Both the position numbers and the translations under genes were made by a program. Shown one piece after another: positions 51,777 to 59,863 of a stretch of DNA of 64,000 bases. The DNA lies in assembly GCA_934281605.1 (NCBI GenBank), contig CAKQXD010000004.1, positions 124,001-188,000 on the forward strand, written 5' to 3'. The notes under the pieces are model-generated. The model made no database searches. It saw nothing but the letters and a program-made list of their open reading frames with translations, and was not told the origin of the DNA. Source of the DNA: an uncultured Clostridia bacterium. Its GTDB lineage: Bacteria > Bacillota > Clostridia > Peptostreptococcales > Anaerovoracaceae. Numbering within the stretch: the stretch's first letter is position 1; the number at the start of each line of letters is the position of its first letter.

Positions 51777-52685
51777 TCACATGCGATCCAGTATGGCTAC
51801 CAGGTCGTCCTTGTTGAAATGATATTTCTTACAGCAGAACTGACACTGCAGCTCCGCCTGTCCGTCTTCTTCTATAATCTCCGTCAGATCCTTGCGGCCA
51901 ATGGTCAGCAGCGCATTCTCGATCCGCTCCCGGCTGCAGTCGCATTCCCAGCGGATTTCCCGTTCCTCCAGGATCTCCGGCTGATATTCCTCCGGAACGT
52001 CCTTGAAGATTTTCTGCAAAAGTGCCGCCACGCGTTTGCCTGCGTCCTGATCGTCTTCCGCAAGCTGGCTGATCAGCGTCGTCAGCGGCGGCATCTCGCC
52101 GATCATTTTTTCCAAAGCGTCCACCGCGCCCTCTTCGGCATCCGGCAGCATCTGGATAATCATTCCGCCTGCCGCTCCGATACTCAGATCACGCTCGACC
52201 TTTACGCCCAGTGCAACGGAGGAATTCTGCTGCTCCGAAATGTAAAAGTACGCCGTCAGATCATCTGCGATCTCGCCATCCACCAGTGCGATGGTGCCCG
52301 TGTACGGCTCGCGCATCCCCAGATCCTTGATGACCGTCAGCTCACCGACTCCCAGGGAACCGCCCACGTCCAGCTTGCCCTTATCGTTGAGGGGCAGATC
52401 CACATACGGATTGGATATGTAGCCCTTGACCCGGCCGTCGCTGTACGCCGTGGCCAGGATCTGCTTCGCCGGACCGTCTCCCTTGAAATGAAGGGTCAGC
52501 TTGTTGTCCGCGTCCTTGAGCATGATGCCCATCAGCCCCGCGGCCGTCAGCACGCGCCCCAGTCCCGCAGCCGCCAGCGGCGTGGTATCGTGAATGTCCG
52601 CCGCCTCCTGCACCAGATCGGTGGAAATGGTCAGGTATACGCGGAACGATTTGCTTCTATCTAATGCTATGATTGCTTTATTCAT
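51777..52685 (-). CDS. hslO: Redox-regulated chaperonin Hsp33
   Basis: 302 residues. Hsp33 is activated by oxidation and protects unfolding proteins. The N-terminal domain fits (TTPLAAAGLGRVLTAAGLMG). The redox zinc centre uses WECDCSRER (CxC) and QCQFCCKKYHF (CxxC, with an additional Cys). A cysteine-rich redox chaperone fits an anaerobe with PerR and rubrerythrin. It heads a run of six minus-strand genes through hbd. Confidence 0.95.
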   Translation of the reverse strand: MNKAIIALDRSKSFRVYLTISTDLVQEAADIHDTTPLAAAGLGRVLTAAGLMGIMLKDADNKLTLHFKGDGPAKQILATAYSDGRVKGYISNPYVDLPLNDKGKLDVGGSLGVGELTVIKDLGMREPYTGTIALVDGEIADDLTAYFYISEQQNSSVALGVKVERDLSIGAAGGMIIQMLPDAEEGAVDALEKMIGEMPPLTTLISQLAEDDQDAGKRVAALLQKIFKDVPEEYQPEILEEREIRWECDCSRERIENALLTIGRKDLTEIIEEDGQAELQCQFCCKKYHFNKDDLVAILDRM

Positions 52686-52895
52686 GATTTTATACTTCCT
52701 TTATGTTATATACGTATTAGATTTTATCATATTATGTGTAAAATGTTTAACCTTTTCTTCAGATATTCACATATTTTCAACACGAAAATATCATATTCGG
52801 TTTGTATATTTAGGGTAAAGATTTGGAAAATTTAACATTTCGGCGAAATCGCCCCCGCGGCGCAGGCCGCCGAGAGACAGAAAGAAGGTTTCAAT
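52686..52895. promoter_or_regulatory. Divergent promoter region of hslO and htrA
   Basis: 210 bp, AT-rich, with several TTTTATCATATTATG-like segments on the hslO side and TTGTATATTTAGGG near 52800 on the htrA side. No single promoter can be marked with confidence. Confidence 0.4.
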
Positions 52896-54521
52896 ATGGA
52901 TGAAAAGAGAACAGATTCTTCCGGCTACGAACCCAACTTCGTGATGAAGGATGCGGAAGATGATGCAAGGCATGCGGCTCCGCCAGGCCAGGAGCCAGAT
53001 CCTGCAAAGGAAACGCCGGAGGGTTTTGGTTCTAATGGAACTTCCGGCTCGAATGAAGCTTCCTATCAAGGATCGTTTCGAGATCCACGGGATGCGTTCC
53101 GCAGCAAGGATAACTTCGGCGGATCGCCGTACAACGGCTACGTGGACGAAAACGGCAATATGCATTACAGCAGTGCCGGAGCTTCCGGACAGTCAAGCAA
53201 TTCTGCGGGAAGCTCCGGTTCGCAGCACTACGGACAGCAGGGAGGAAACCAGTTTACCGGACAGCAAAACTACGAACAGCAGCCAGGCGCTTATACCAGT
53301 TCCTGGAGCAGCAGCGACGGCGTGACGAGAACACACCGGGCGAAAAAGCCAAAGAAACCGAAAGCACCGCGGCAGCCAAGCAAACCGGTTTCCCTGACTC
53401 GCAGATCTCTGGCACTTTTGATCGCGCTCTGCGTAGTGGTTTCCGGGCTGTTCGGATTCGGCGGCGCATACCTGAGCAGCGCCCTCAGCGGAGGACACAG
53501 CGGGTCGAGTAAGGCTGCCAGCGTTTCCAAAAACGGCTACAAATTAGAGGACGCCACCGGCAGCAAGATGACGGTGCAGGAAGTGACCAACGCCACCAAG
53601 GACAGCGTCGTAGAGATCAAGACCGAGAGCGTTTCATCCGACGCGTGGATGCAGCAGTATGTCACCGAAGGCGCCGGAAGCGGCGTGGTCATGACGGCCG
53701 ACGGCTACATCATGACCAATAACCACGTCATCGACGGAGCCAGCAAGATCACAGTCACCACATCAGATGACAAAGAATACGAAGCCAAGCTGGTGGGCAC
53801 TGACAGCATCACCGACATCGCAGTCATCAAAATCAGCGCCAAGAATCTGACTCCGGTTACTTACGGCAACAGCGACCAGCTGGCGGTGGGCGATATGGCA
53901 GTGGCCATCGGCAACCCGCTGGGCGAGCTGGGAGGCACGGTCAGCGCCGGCATCATCAGTGCGCTGGACAGAGAACTGGCCATCGACGGCAAGACCATGA
54001 CACTGCTCCAGACGGATGCTTCCATCAATCCGGGTAACTCCGGCGGCGGTCTGTTCAACGGAGACGGACAGCTGATCGGCATCGTCGTTGCAAAATCCTC
54101 CGGATCCAACGTGGAAGGCCTGGGGTTCGCGATCCCGATCAATAAAGCGGCCGATGTAGCACAGCAGCTTATGGACAAAGGCTACGTCAGCGATCAGCCG
54201 TCCACCGGCATGAGCTATTCGGAATCCAGCCAGGGAAGCGGCATGTCCCAGTTCTTCGGCAACAGCCAGGACTCTCAGTCCCAGTCCTCTTCCGCCACGG
54301 TTTACATCCAGGAAGTGACGGGAACCAACGCGAAAAAAGCCGGATTCCAGCAGGGTGACATCGTCTACGCCGTAGACGGCACGGAAATCACATCCTTCAA
54401 TACCCTTTCATCCATCGTGACTTCCCATAAAGTCGGCGACAAGCTGACTTTCACCATCGTCCGCGGCAACCAGACGAAAGACATCAAACTGACGCTGGAA
54501 GAAAAGAAGGCTAGTAATTAG
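52896..54521 (+). CDS. htrA: HtrA/DegP-type serine protease, membrane-anchored, with PDZ domain
   Basis: 541 residues. The cytoplasmic N-terminus (about 1-160) is Gly/Ser/Gln/Tyr-rich, followed by a basic KKPKKPKAPRQPSKP and one membrane helix (LALLIALCVVVSGLFGFGGA). The trypsin-like domain has the catalytic triad: His in MTNNHVIDGA, Asp in SITDIAVIKI, Ser in NPGNSGGGLFN. A PDZ domain (about 445-535; AGFQQGDIVYAVDGTEI) closes the protein. It handles misfolded envelope proteins. AAAGAAGG lies upstream of the ATG; a strong terminator follows. Confidence 0.95.
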   Translation: MDEKRTDSSGYEPNFVMKDAEDDARHAAPPGQEPDPAKETPEGFGSNGTSGSNEASYQGSFRDPRDAFRSKDNFGGSPYNGYVDENGNMHYSSAGASGQSSNSAGSSGSQHYGQQGGNQFTGQQNYEQQPGAYTSSWSSSDGVTRTHRAKKPKKPKAPRQPSKPVSLTRRSLALLIALCVVVSGLFGFGGAYLSSALSGGHSGSSKAASVSKNGYKLEDATGSKMTVQEVTNATKDSVVEIKTESVSSDAWMQQYVTEGAGSGVVMTADGYIMTNNHVIDGASKITVTTSDDKEYEAKLVGTDSITDIAVIKISAKNLTPVTYGNSDQLAVGDMAVAIGNPLGELGGTVSAGIISALDRELAIDGKTMTLLQTDASINPGNSGGGLFNGDGQLIGIVVAKSSGSNVEGLGFAIPINKAADVAQQLMDKGYVSDQPSTGMSYSESSQGSGMSQFFGNSQDSQSQSSSATVYIQEVTGTNAKKAGFQQGDIVYAVDGTEITSFNTLSSIVTSHKVGDKLTFTIVRGNQTKDIKLTLEEKKASN

Positions 54522-54598
54522 GGTAGAATGCTTGCGGGAAAAGATTGAAAGCAAGTGCCTGCAGAGAGTAAACTTTGCAGAAAAAAACATAGAAAAAA

Positions 54599-54646
54599 CG
54601 ACCGGTTCGGACGAGAAAAATTGTCTGAGCCGGTCTTGTTTTTTGT
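54599..54646. terminator. Terminator of htrA
   Basis: An imperfect stem GACCGGTTCGGAC.../...GTCTGAGCCGGTC with TTGTTTTTT on the plus strand. An AAAAAA run on the other side makes it usable for traX too. A CTTTGCAG octamer lies at 54572. Confidence 0.85.
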
Positions 54647-54695
54647 GGTTATGACTTTTCAAATTTTGTATATGCCAAGTACATCTGTCGGCTTT

Positions 54696-55433
54696 TTAAA
54701 TCCCCAGATACAGTCGCAGCAGACCGAGGATCAGAAGGTGTCCCGGGTAAAAACAGTAGTTAAAGATCTTGTTCTGTCTGCCTCGCTTGCCGTTGTAGGT
54801 GAGGGTCAGGGCAAATCCCAGCAGAGCCCATGGTTCTTTGTACATGGACAGGAAGCTGAATGGGATCGACAGGATGTAACGCTGACGGAAGATGTACATG
54901 AAGTAACCGATGAGGATAGCGTGGTGCTCGTAGTCCAGCCCCAGGTTCATGGCTACAAAGCACATGATTCCAACGATAATGAAGGACGCCAGATACCAGA
55001 CGATTTTCGGAAGGCGTTCCATTTTTCCTTTTAATACGTCAATACCCCAGATGGTGATCAGCACTGCCGCCAGGGTAAACATGATGTTATTCCAGTTAGG
55101 TTCGAAGACCTGCCTGGTCGTGAACAGATCAAACGGCACTTCGGAAATGATTCCAAATCCTAATAAGAATGCCAAATATTTCACTCTGCTTCTTGTCTTA
55201 AAATATCCTTCGACCAGCATAAAGATAAATAGCGGGAATGCGATCCGCCCCAGTATATCGAAAAGATCGCTGAGGATCTGAAGTCCGCCGCTTCCCTTTA
55301 AGTTAGGGTAGATCAGGGCTTTGTTCACATGATCGATAAGCATGGATAAAAATGCGATGTATTTTAACTGTGCGTTGGAAAAGATCTGGATCTTTTCCAG
55401 GAAGTCTGGATTCCTGGTTGAATTCTGTGTCAT
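54696..55433 (-). CDS. TraX-family membrane protein
   Basis: 245 residues with about seven membrane helices. LKYIAFLSMLIDHVNKALIY and RIAFPLFIFMLVEGYFKTRS are family signatures (TraX family; the original TraX acetylates F-pilin). Chromosomal homologues are widespread acyltransferase-like proteins of unknown role. It stands alone between htrA and dnaJ. An inverted repeat lies upstream. Confidence 0.9.
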   Translation of the reverse strand: MTQNSTRNPDFLEKIQIFSNAQLKYIAFLSMLIDHVNKALIYPNLKGSGGLQILSDLFDILGRIAFPLFIFMLVEGYFKTRSRVKYLAFLLGFGIISEVPFDLFTTRQVFEPNWNNIMFTLAAVLITIWGIDVLKGKMERLPKIVWYLASFIIVGIMCFVAMNLGLDYEHHAILIGYFMYIFRQRYILSIPFSFLSMYKEPWALLGFALTLTYNGKRGRQNKIFNYCFYPGHLLILGLLRLYLGI

Positions 55434-55550
55434 GGTAGTTTCTCCTTTTTCTCTACTTGACCTACAGTCTCACCGGCCGATAGCAGGTGTGGGGTGCTTG
55501 ACCAGCCAGCACATTCCTGCTACATCCGGAAATTACCGAAAGACGGCGAC

Positions 55551-55587
55551 GATATAATAGTGGACTGTTTTGTTCCACTATTATATC
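55551..55587. promoter_or_regulatory. Perfect 14-bp inverted repeat upstream of traX
   Basis: GATATAATAGTGGA and TCCACTATTATATC with a 9-nt spacer. Each arm carries a TATAAT (on opposite strands). No T run follows, so it is more likely an operator or promoter dyad than a terminator. For traX the minus-strand TATAAT (55580-55585) has only a weak -35. The rest of 55434-55699 holds no gene. Confidence 0.5.
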
Positions 55588-55699
55588 CGATTCCTGTCGA
55601 AGAGAAAAGAGGGAAAATCATTAAGGTTTGTTTAAGGCGAAGGCTTTAGATGGCCGGCTCCATTTCCCTGTCCAAATCCGGCCATCCTGCCTAACTTGC

Positions 55700-56890
55700 T
55701 TACGCCGCCCGACCAGAACCTCCTGACTTGCCGGATCCACCGGCTCCCGGTCTGCCGGAATTTCCACCTGCCGCGCCACCGCTTGCACCGCAAGCCTGTG
55801 CCGCCCGGTCGAATTCGACCAGCTTCTGCTTGGCCTCGTCGCTTAAGTTCCGCGGCACATCGATTTCTACTACCGCGTAGTGACAGCCGAACTTAGATGG
55901 ATCCTTCATGGATACGATGCCTTTGTCACGCAGCCGCAGTTTGATTCCCGACTGAGTTCCCGGCTTGATGGTGCATTTCACCCTGCCGCGAAGAGTCTGG
56001 ACTTCCACTTTGCCGCCCAGAACCGCCGTCGAAAACGGAATCCGCACCGGCGCATAAACATCCATGCCTTTCCGCTCGAATCCCGGTCTGGACGCCACGT
56101 GGACTTTCAGCATCAGATCGCCGGTCTTACCGCCGTTGGCGCCCGGCATACCTTTGCCGCGGAGACGAATGCTCTGCCCGTCGTCGATACCGGCCGGGAT
56201 ATGGACCTTGATGGACTGTTTTTTGCCGCTCGGATCCTTGAGGTCGAAGTAGCGGTCACTTCCGAATGCCGCTTCATCAAAACTTACATTAATATCGGCA
56301 TTGACGTTGTCGCCGTCCTGCGGGAAGCTGCCGTAGCCTGCGCCGCCTCCGAAACCGGAAGCACCGCCAAAACCGGAGCCGCCGCCGAAGCCGGAGAAGC
56401 CTTTGCCGGAAGAACCGGAAAATCCCGAAGCTCCCGACGAACCGGAGAAGCCCCCGAACCCGGAAGAGCCAGATGCGCCGCCGCTAAATCCGTGACCGAA
56501 AATATCCTTTAAAATATCATCCATGTTGCCATCAAAATGGTACTCCTGGTAGCTGCCGTCCGGTCCCTGCGAAAAGCCGGAGAACCCGGAACCGCCTGCA
56601 CCGCCGAATCCGCCAAATCCCGAGCCGCCGGCACCGTAACCGCCGCCCGGCTGACCGGTACCATCGAAAGCCGCATGACCGAACTGGTCGTAAAGCTTCT
56701 TCTTTTCCGGATCATTTAAAATGGAATATGCCTCGGAAACTTCCTTGAATTTTTCCGCCGCCGCTTCATCCCCGGCGTTGGTGTCCGGATGGTACTTCTT
56801 CGCCATTTTACGATATGCTTTTTTTATTTCGCTCTGAGAAGCGCCCTTCTTGATGCCCAGCACTTCATAATAATCTCTCTTAGATGCCAT
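55700..56890 (-). CDS. DnaJ/CbpA-type co-chaperone with a long Gly/Phe linker and no zinc finger
   Basis: 396 residues. The J domain (MASKRDYYEVLGIKKGASQS, HPD in KKYHPDTNAG) is followed by a very long Gly/Phe/Ser-rich linker (about 85-200; GGFGG and SGFSG repeats), then the two DnaJ C-terminal beta domains (DINVSFDEAAFG to VEIDVPRNLS). The zinc-finger CxxCxGxG repeats of true DnaJ are missing, so this is a type II (CbpA-like) protein. The C-terminus is a second Gly/Ser-rich tail (GASGGAAGGNSGRPGAGGSG). It stimulates DnaK and is controlled by CIRCE/HrcA here. dnaK and grpE are not nearby. GGGGTGATGATT precedes the ATG at 56890. Confidence 0.93.
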   Translation of the reverse strand: MASKRDYYEVLGIKKGASQSEIKKAYRKMAKKYHPDTNAGDEAAAEKFKEVSEAYSILNDPEKKKLYDQFGHAAFDGTGQPGGGYGAGGSGFGGFGGAGGSGFSGFSQGPDGSYQEYHFDGNMDDILKDIFGHGFSGGASGSSGFGGFSGSSGASGFSGSSGKGFSGFGGGSGFGGASGFGGGAGYGSFPQDGDNVNADINVSFDEAAFGSDRYFDLKDPSGKKQSIKVHIPAGIDDGQSIRLRGKGMPGANGGKTGDLMLKVHVASRPGFERKGMDVYAPVRIPFSTAVLGGKVEVQTLRGRVKCTIKPGTQSGIKLRLRDKGIVSMKDPSKFGCHYAVVEIDVPRNLSDEAKQKLVEFDRAAQACGASGGAAGGNSGRPGAGGSGKSGGSGRAA

Positions 56891-56911
56891 AATCATCACC
56901 CCGTTCTATAA

Positions 56912-57066
56912 AAAATACCCCGCAGGTCATCCCGCGGGGCGTGTTTTCGTCTATGCTGCATTGTCTCCCGCATTGGAGAGCGAACTTTAGATGTGTGGAT
57001 CTCACAGTTTCAGGGCTCCGGTATCTAAGATCCAGAACCTGTAAACTCTAAAGCTCTCCCTGCTTT
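56912..57066 (-). promoter_or_regulatory. Structured leader of the dnaJ/cbpA gene with a terminator (candidate riboswitch or attenuator)
   Basis: Transcription from the CIRCE promoter would give about 175 nt of leader. In it GGAGAG...TTTAGA (56975-56991) pairs with TCTAAAGCTCTCC (57047-57059) to close a domain of about 85 nt. The domain holds two internal hairpins, CAGG...CCTG with TCTGG/CCGGA and TGTG/CACA. It is followed by an intrinsic terminator (CCCCGC/GCGGGG, 56918-56939, then TATTTTTT) directly before the dnaJ ribosome binding site. A closed aptamer-like domain plus terminator is the layout of riboswitches and attenuators. I do not recognise a known class. Confidence 0.55.
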
Positions 57067-57072
57067 GTATTT

Positions 57073-57115
57073 ATTATAGCACAAGATTTTAGCACTCGCA
57101 AGTTGAGAGTGCTAA
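57073..57115 (-). promoter_or_regulatory. CIRCE operator and promoter of the dnaJ/cbpA gene
   Basis: TTAGCACTC-N9-GAGTGCTAA (57089-57115) is a perfect CIRCE, the HrcA operator. A promoter on the minus strand overlaps it: TTGCGA (57096-57101), 17-bp spacer, TATAAT (57073-57078). HrcA repression that is relieved by heat would control this unit. Confidence 0.93.
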
Positions 57116-57190
57116 AAAATCGTAAATTTCCACTTTTTTCTTGCTGCAACTGAATCAGTAATCCAACGCTTTCTTTTCTACGGTAAATCG

Positions 57191-57817
57191 CTAAAGCTTT
57201 CTATATATTACTGCAAAGCTCTTGCCGGAGACGATCTCCTCCACACGGGCTTCTGCGAATCCGGCGTGTTTCCCAAGTTCGATCAGTTCTTCCGGCTCGA
57301 ATTTCTGAAAGCCTTTTTCCGTGTAGGACAGCGCATCCAGCCATTCTTTCGTGTAGACTACATTATAGAAGGATGCGCCCGGTTTCAGCACCCGCCGGAT
57401 CTCCGACAGGCCCTGCACCGTGTCCTCCCAGAAATAGACCGTGTTGATGGAGGCTGCCGCAGCAAACATCTCATCTTCATAGGGCAGATCGCAGCAGTCG
57501 CCGATCTCTAAATGGAGTCTTCCCGCTTCTTTCGCTCCGCGGTTTCGCCGCTCCGCCGTGGTCTTCATGTCTGCGGAAATATCGATGCCATATAATTCTG
57601 CGCCGCACTTCCGGTCTGCCTGCTGCAGGAAATATCCGTTGCCGTATCCGATATCCAGGATTTTATCTGCGGGGTCGATCCCGCTCTGCTGCATCAGTTC
57701 CACGGTTTTACGGTACATTTTTTTATTGATGGTATTCATTATGAGGCAGCACACGCTGCCCACGAAGCCGCGGGGATTCCCGAACTGGCTTCCGATGTAT
57801 TCGGTGAATTTGCTCAT
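57191..57817 (-). CDS. SAM-dependent class I methyltransferase
   Basis: 208 residues. The Rossmann-type SAM site is ILDIGYGNGYFLQQADRKC (motif I, with G-x-G-x-G), followed by GIDISADM and the IGDCCDLPYEDEMFAAA acidic loop. No substrate-specific domain is visible; UbiE-like or small-molecule substrates are usual. The ATG at 57817 follows GGAGAA by 9 nt; the upstream extension is low-complexity. It is separate from the dnaJ unit and has no clear terminator of its own. Confidence 0.85.
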   Translation of the reverse strand: MSKFTEYIGSQFGNPRGFVGSVCCLIMNTINKKMYRKTVELMQQSGIDPADKILDIGYGNGYFLQQADRKCGAELYGIDISADMKTTAERRNRGAKEAGRLHLEIGDCCDLPYEDEMFAAAASINTVYFWEDTVQGLSEIRRVLKPGASFYNVVYTKEWLDALSYTEKGFQKFEPEELIELGKHAGFAEARVEEIVSGKSFAVIYRKL

Positions 57818-58171
57818 GGCGGGGTTCTCCTGGTGAATTACTTCTGGTAGGTTTACCTTGGTGAATTGGGGTGCGGGAGCCGGATGCCGCTTAGGTGGGC
57901 GGGGCATCCGGCGGGTTTCCGATTCGTTTTGATGCGATTAGTCTACACTAATCGCAGGTTTTCGTCAATGGAATCCGGCCATCACGCCCAGAATAACCTG
58001 AGCCGACTAAAATCCACCTCTCAGGTTATTCCCACCGGATCGACCACAGAAAAAATAACCTGAACGCAATTCTCACAGCCATTCAGGTTATTTTCATCAA
58101 ACAAGTTTTTATTATCTCAGCTCACGCTCAGTCGCGACCGCTCTCCGCCGCCTGCTCACGCGACCTCAATT
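57818..58171. other. Intergenic region with two near-identical hairpins
   Basis: About 350 bp. Two hairpins share their arms: GAATAACCTGA/TCAGGTTATTC (57991-58031) and AAAATAACCTGAA/TTCAGGTTATTTT (58052-58094). The second is followed on the minus strand by TTTTTT and ends the rubrerythrin transcript. No gene seen. Confidence 0.7.
58050..58094 (-). terminator. Terminator of the perR-rubrerythrin operon
   Basis: 13-bp perfect stem AAAATAACCTGAA/TTCAGGTTATTTT with a 17-nt loop, followed by a T run on the minus strand, about 80 bp after the stop. Confidence 0.88.
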
Positions 58172-59356
58172 CTAGTAATTCTCAGCATGCACTTCGAAGT
58201 AGCTCTGCGGGTGGTTGCAGACCGGGCAAACTTCCGGAGCCTTGGTACCTACTACGATGTGACCGCAGTTTCTGCATTCCCAAACTTTGACTTCGCTCTT
58301 TTCGAATACCTGAGCCGTTTCGATGTTGCTGAGCAGCGCGCGGTATCTTTCTTCGTGGTGCTTTTCGATTTCACCGACAGCTCTGAACTTTGCAGCCAGT
58401 TCCGGGAATCCTTCTTCTTCCGCAGTCTTGGCGAAGCCTTCATACATGTCCGTCCATTCGTAGTTTTCGCCTTCTGCCGCTGCAGCCAGGTTAGCCTTGG
58501 TGTCGCCGATCCCAGCCAGTTCCTTGAACCACATCTTCGCGTGTTCCTTTTCGTTGTCAGCCGTCTTTAAGAAGAGAGCGGACATCTGCTCGTAGCCTTC
58601 CTTCTTCGCTACCGATGCGAAGTAAGTGTATTTGTTTCTCGCCTGGGATTCCCCTGCGAATGCTTCCTGTAAATTCTTTTCAGTCTGTGTTCCTGCATAT
58701 TTGTTAGCCATTTTGGTTACCTCCATTTCCTTTTCTTCAGCAACTTTTTCAAAATCCGACGCCGGGTGTTTGCACAACGGGCAAATATAGTCTTCCGGCA
58801 GTTCTTCACCAACATATTCATAACCGCAGATCGTGCAGCGCCAGATGGTCTTCCCATCCTCCGCCGTTCCGACTGCCTGTGGTTTCGGCTTAATGTGATT
58901 CAAATAATAGTCATATGTCGCAGACGGTGCGTCGCTCAGCACTTCCATGTCCGTGATCTCTCCCAGAAACATGGTGTGAGACCCCAGATCTTCCATCTTC
59001 ATGATCTTTACAGAAAAATATGCGTTGGTTCCTTCTGTAATGTAGCAAAGTCCATTAGCTCCTCGAGCATAGTCGGCAAAGGTTTCAAATTTATTGACGT
59101 CCCGTCCGGACTGAAATCCAAAATGCTTGAACAGATCAAATCCGGCACGCTGGCTCAGTACTGACACATTGAACACCCCGGTCCTCTGTATCATATCGTG
59201 GGTGTGATTCAATTTGCTGACGCAAACGCTCATCTGATTAGGATCGGATGCCGCCTGGATCGCCGTATTGATGATGCAGCCGTTGTCCTGCTCCCCTTCT
59301 CTGGTCGTCAGCACGAACAGCCCATAGCTCAGTTTATACAATGCTTTTTTATCCAT
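58172..59356 (-). CDS. Flavin reductase-rubredoxin-rubrerythrin fusion protein
   Basis: 394 residues with three known modules in one chain. Residues about 1-160 are a flavin reductase-like FMN-binding domain (YGLFVLTTREGEQDNGCIIN, SVSVLSQRAGFDLFKHFGFQ-like). Residues about 170-210 are a rubredoxin (WRCTICGYEYVGEELPEDYI, CPLCKHP). Residues about 215-394 are rubrerythrin: a four-helix di-iron domain (EAFAGESQARNKYTYFA, DNEKEHAKMWFKEL, EIEKHHEERY) with a C-terminal rubredoxin (WECRNCG, CPVCNHPQSYF). The likely role is reduction of hydrogen peroxide with electrons from NAD(P)H, passed internally via FMN and rubredoxin. The start overlaps perR by 8 nt. Confidence 0.92.
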   Translation of the reverse strand: MDKKALYKLSYGLFVLTTREGEQDNGCIINTAIQAASDPNQMSVCVSKLNHTHDMIQRTGVFNVSVLSQRAGFDLFKHFGFQSGRDVNKFETFADYARGANGLCYITEGTNAYFSVKIMKMEDLGSHTMFLGEITDMEVLSDAPSATYDYYLNHIKPKPQAVGTAEDGKTIWRCTICGYEYVGEELPEDYICPLCKHPASDFEKVAEEKEMEVTKMANKYAGTQTEKNLQEAFAGESQARNKYTYFASVAKKEGYEQMSALFLKTADNEKEHAKMWFKELAGIGDTKANLAAAAEGENYEWTDMYEGFAKTAEEEGFPELAAKFRAVGEIEKHHEERYRALLSNIETAQVFEKSEVKVWECRNCGHIVVGTKAPEVCPVCNHPQSYFEVHAENY

Positions 59357-59750
59357 GACATTCCTCCTGCTGTTTCCTGCAGTCCGGGCAGACGCCCTTG
59401 AACAGGATGTGATAATCGTGAAACTCCATGCCCTGCGGATCCCGGACCAGATCGTCCAGTTTCGGCAAAGGTTTCAGATCTACGTCGAATACCCTGCCGC
59501 AGCGGACGCATCTCATGTGGTGATGCTCCGTGCAGTTATGGTCAAAACAATCGGGTCCGCCCGGGATCTCCAGCTTGCGGATCTTGCCTTCCTCCGCAAG
59601 GATGTTGAGATTGCGATAGATGGTCCCCTTGCCGATCCTCGGGTGCTCCTGACTGACATACGTGTAGATCTCGTCCGCAGTCGCATGGTTTTGAAGGCTT
59701 CTCACTGCCTGGAGAGTGATGTCTCTCTGAATCGTGTTTCGTCTTTCCAT
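59349..59750 (-). CDS. perR: Fur/PerR-family peroxide-responsive regulator
   Basis: 133 residues. The N-terminal winged helix (about 1-75; TADEIYTYVSQEHPRIGKGT, IYRNLNILAEEGKIRKLEI) is followed by the metal-binding domain with HHHMRCVRCGRVFDV and CPDCRKQQEEC (CxxC pairs of the structural zinc site). His/Asp residues for the regulatory site (HHH, D in FDVDL) are present. In PerR, oxidation of those histidines by peroxide releases DNA. The adjacent rubrerythrin gene supports a PerR role over Fur. Confidence 0.9.
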   Translation of the reverse strand: MERRNTIQRDITLQAVRSLQNHATADEIYTYVSQEHPRIGKGTIYRNLNILAEEGKIRKLEIPGGPDCFDHNCTEHHHMRCVRCGRVFDVDLKPLPKLDDLVRDPQGMEFHDYHILFKGVCPDCRKQQEECHG

Positions 59751-59764
59751 ACCTCGCGCCTCCT

Positions 59765-59816
59765 ATTAGGATCAATTCTTAATTAGGATTATATACTAAT
59801 AGCGTCCAGTATGCAA
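59765..59816 (-). promoter_or_regulatory. Promoter and candidate PerR box of the perR operon
   Basis: TTGCAT (59811-59816), a 17-bp spacer and TATAAT (59788-59793) on the minus strand. The -10 and the following AATCCTAATTAAGAATT form an imperfect AT-rich dyad resembling a PerR box (TTATAAT-N-ATTATAA). The match is partial. Confidence 0.6.
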
Positions 59817-59863
59817 CCCCCTTTTTCACATTTTTTTATAAATCCCACTGAAACCGCTTCCTA

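Noticed and set aside
56975..57059. The dnaJ leader as a tRNA, T-box or a known riboswitch
   Set aside because: It lacks the T-arm sequence of tRNA, the T-box GGTGG-type antiterminator, and the core sequences of the TPP, glycine, purine and SAM classes that I know.
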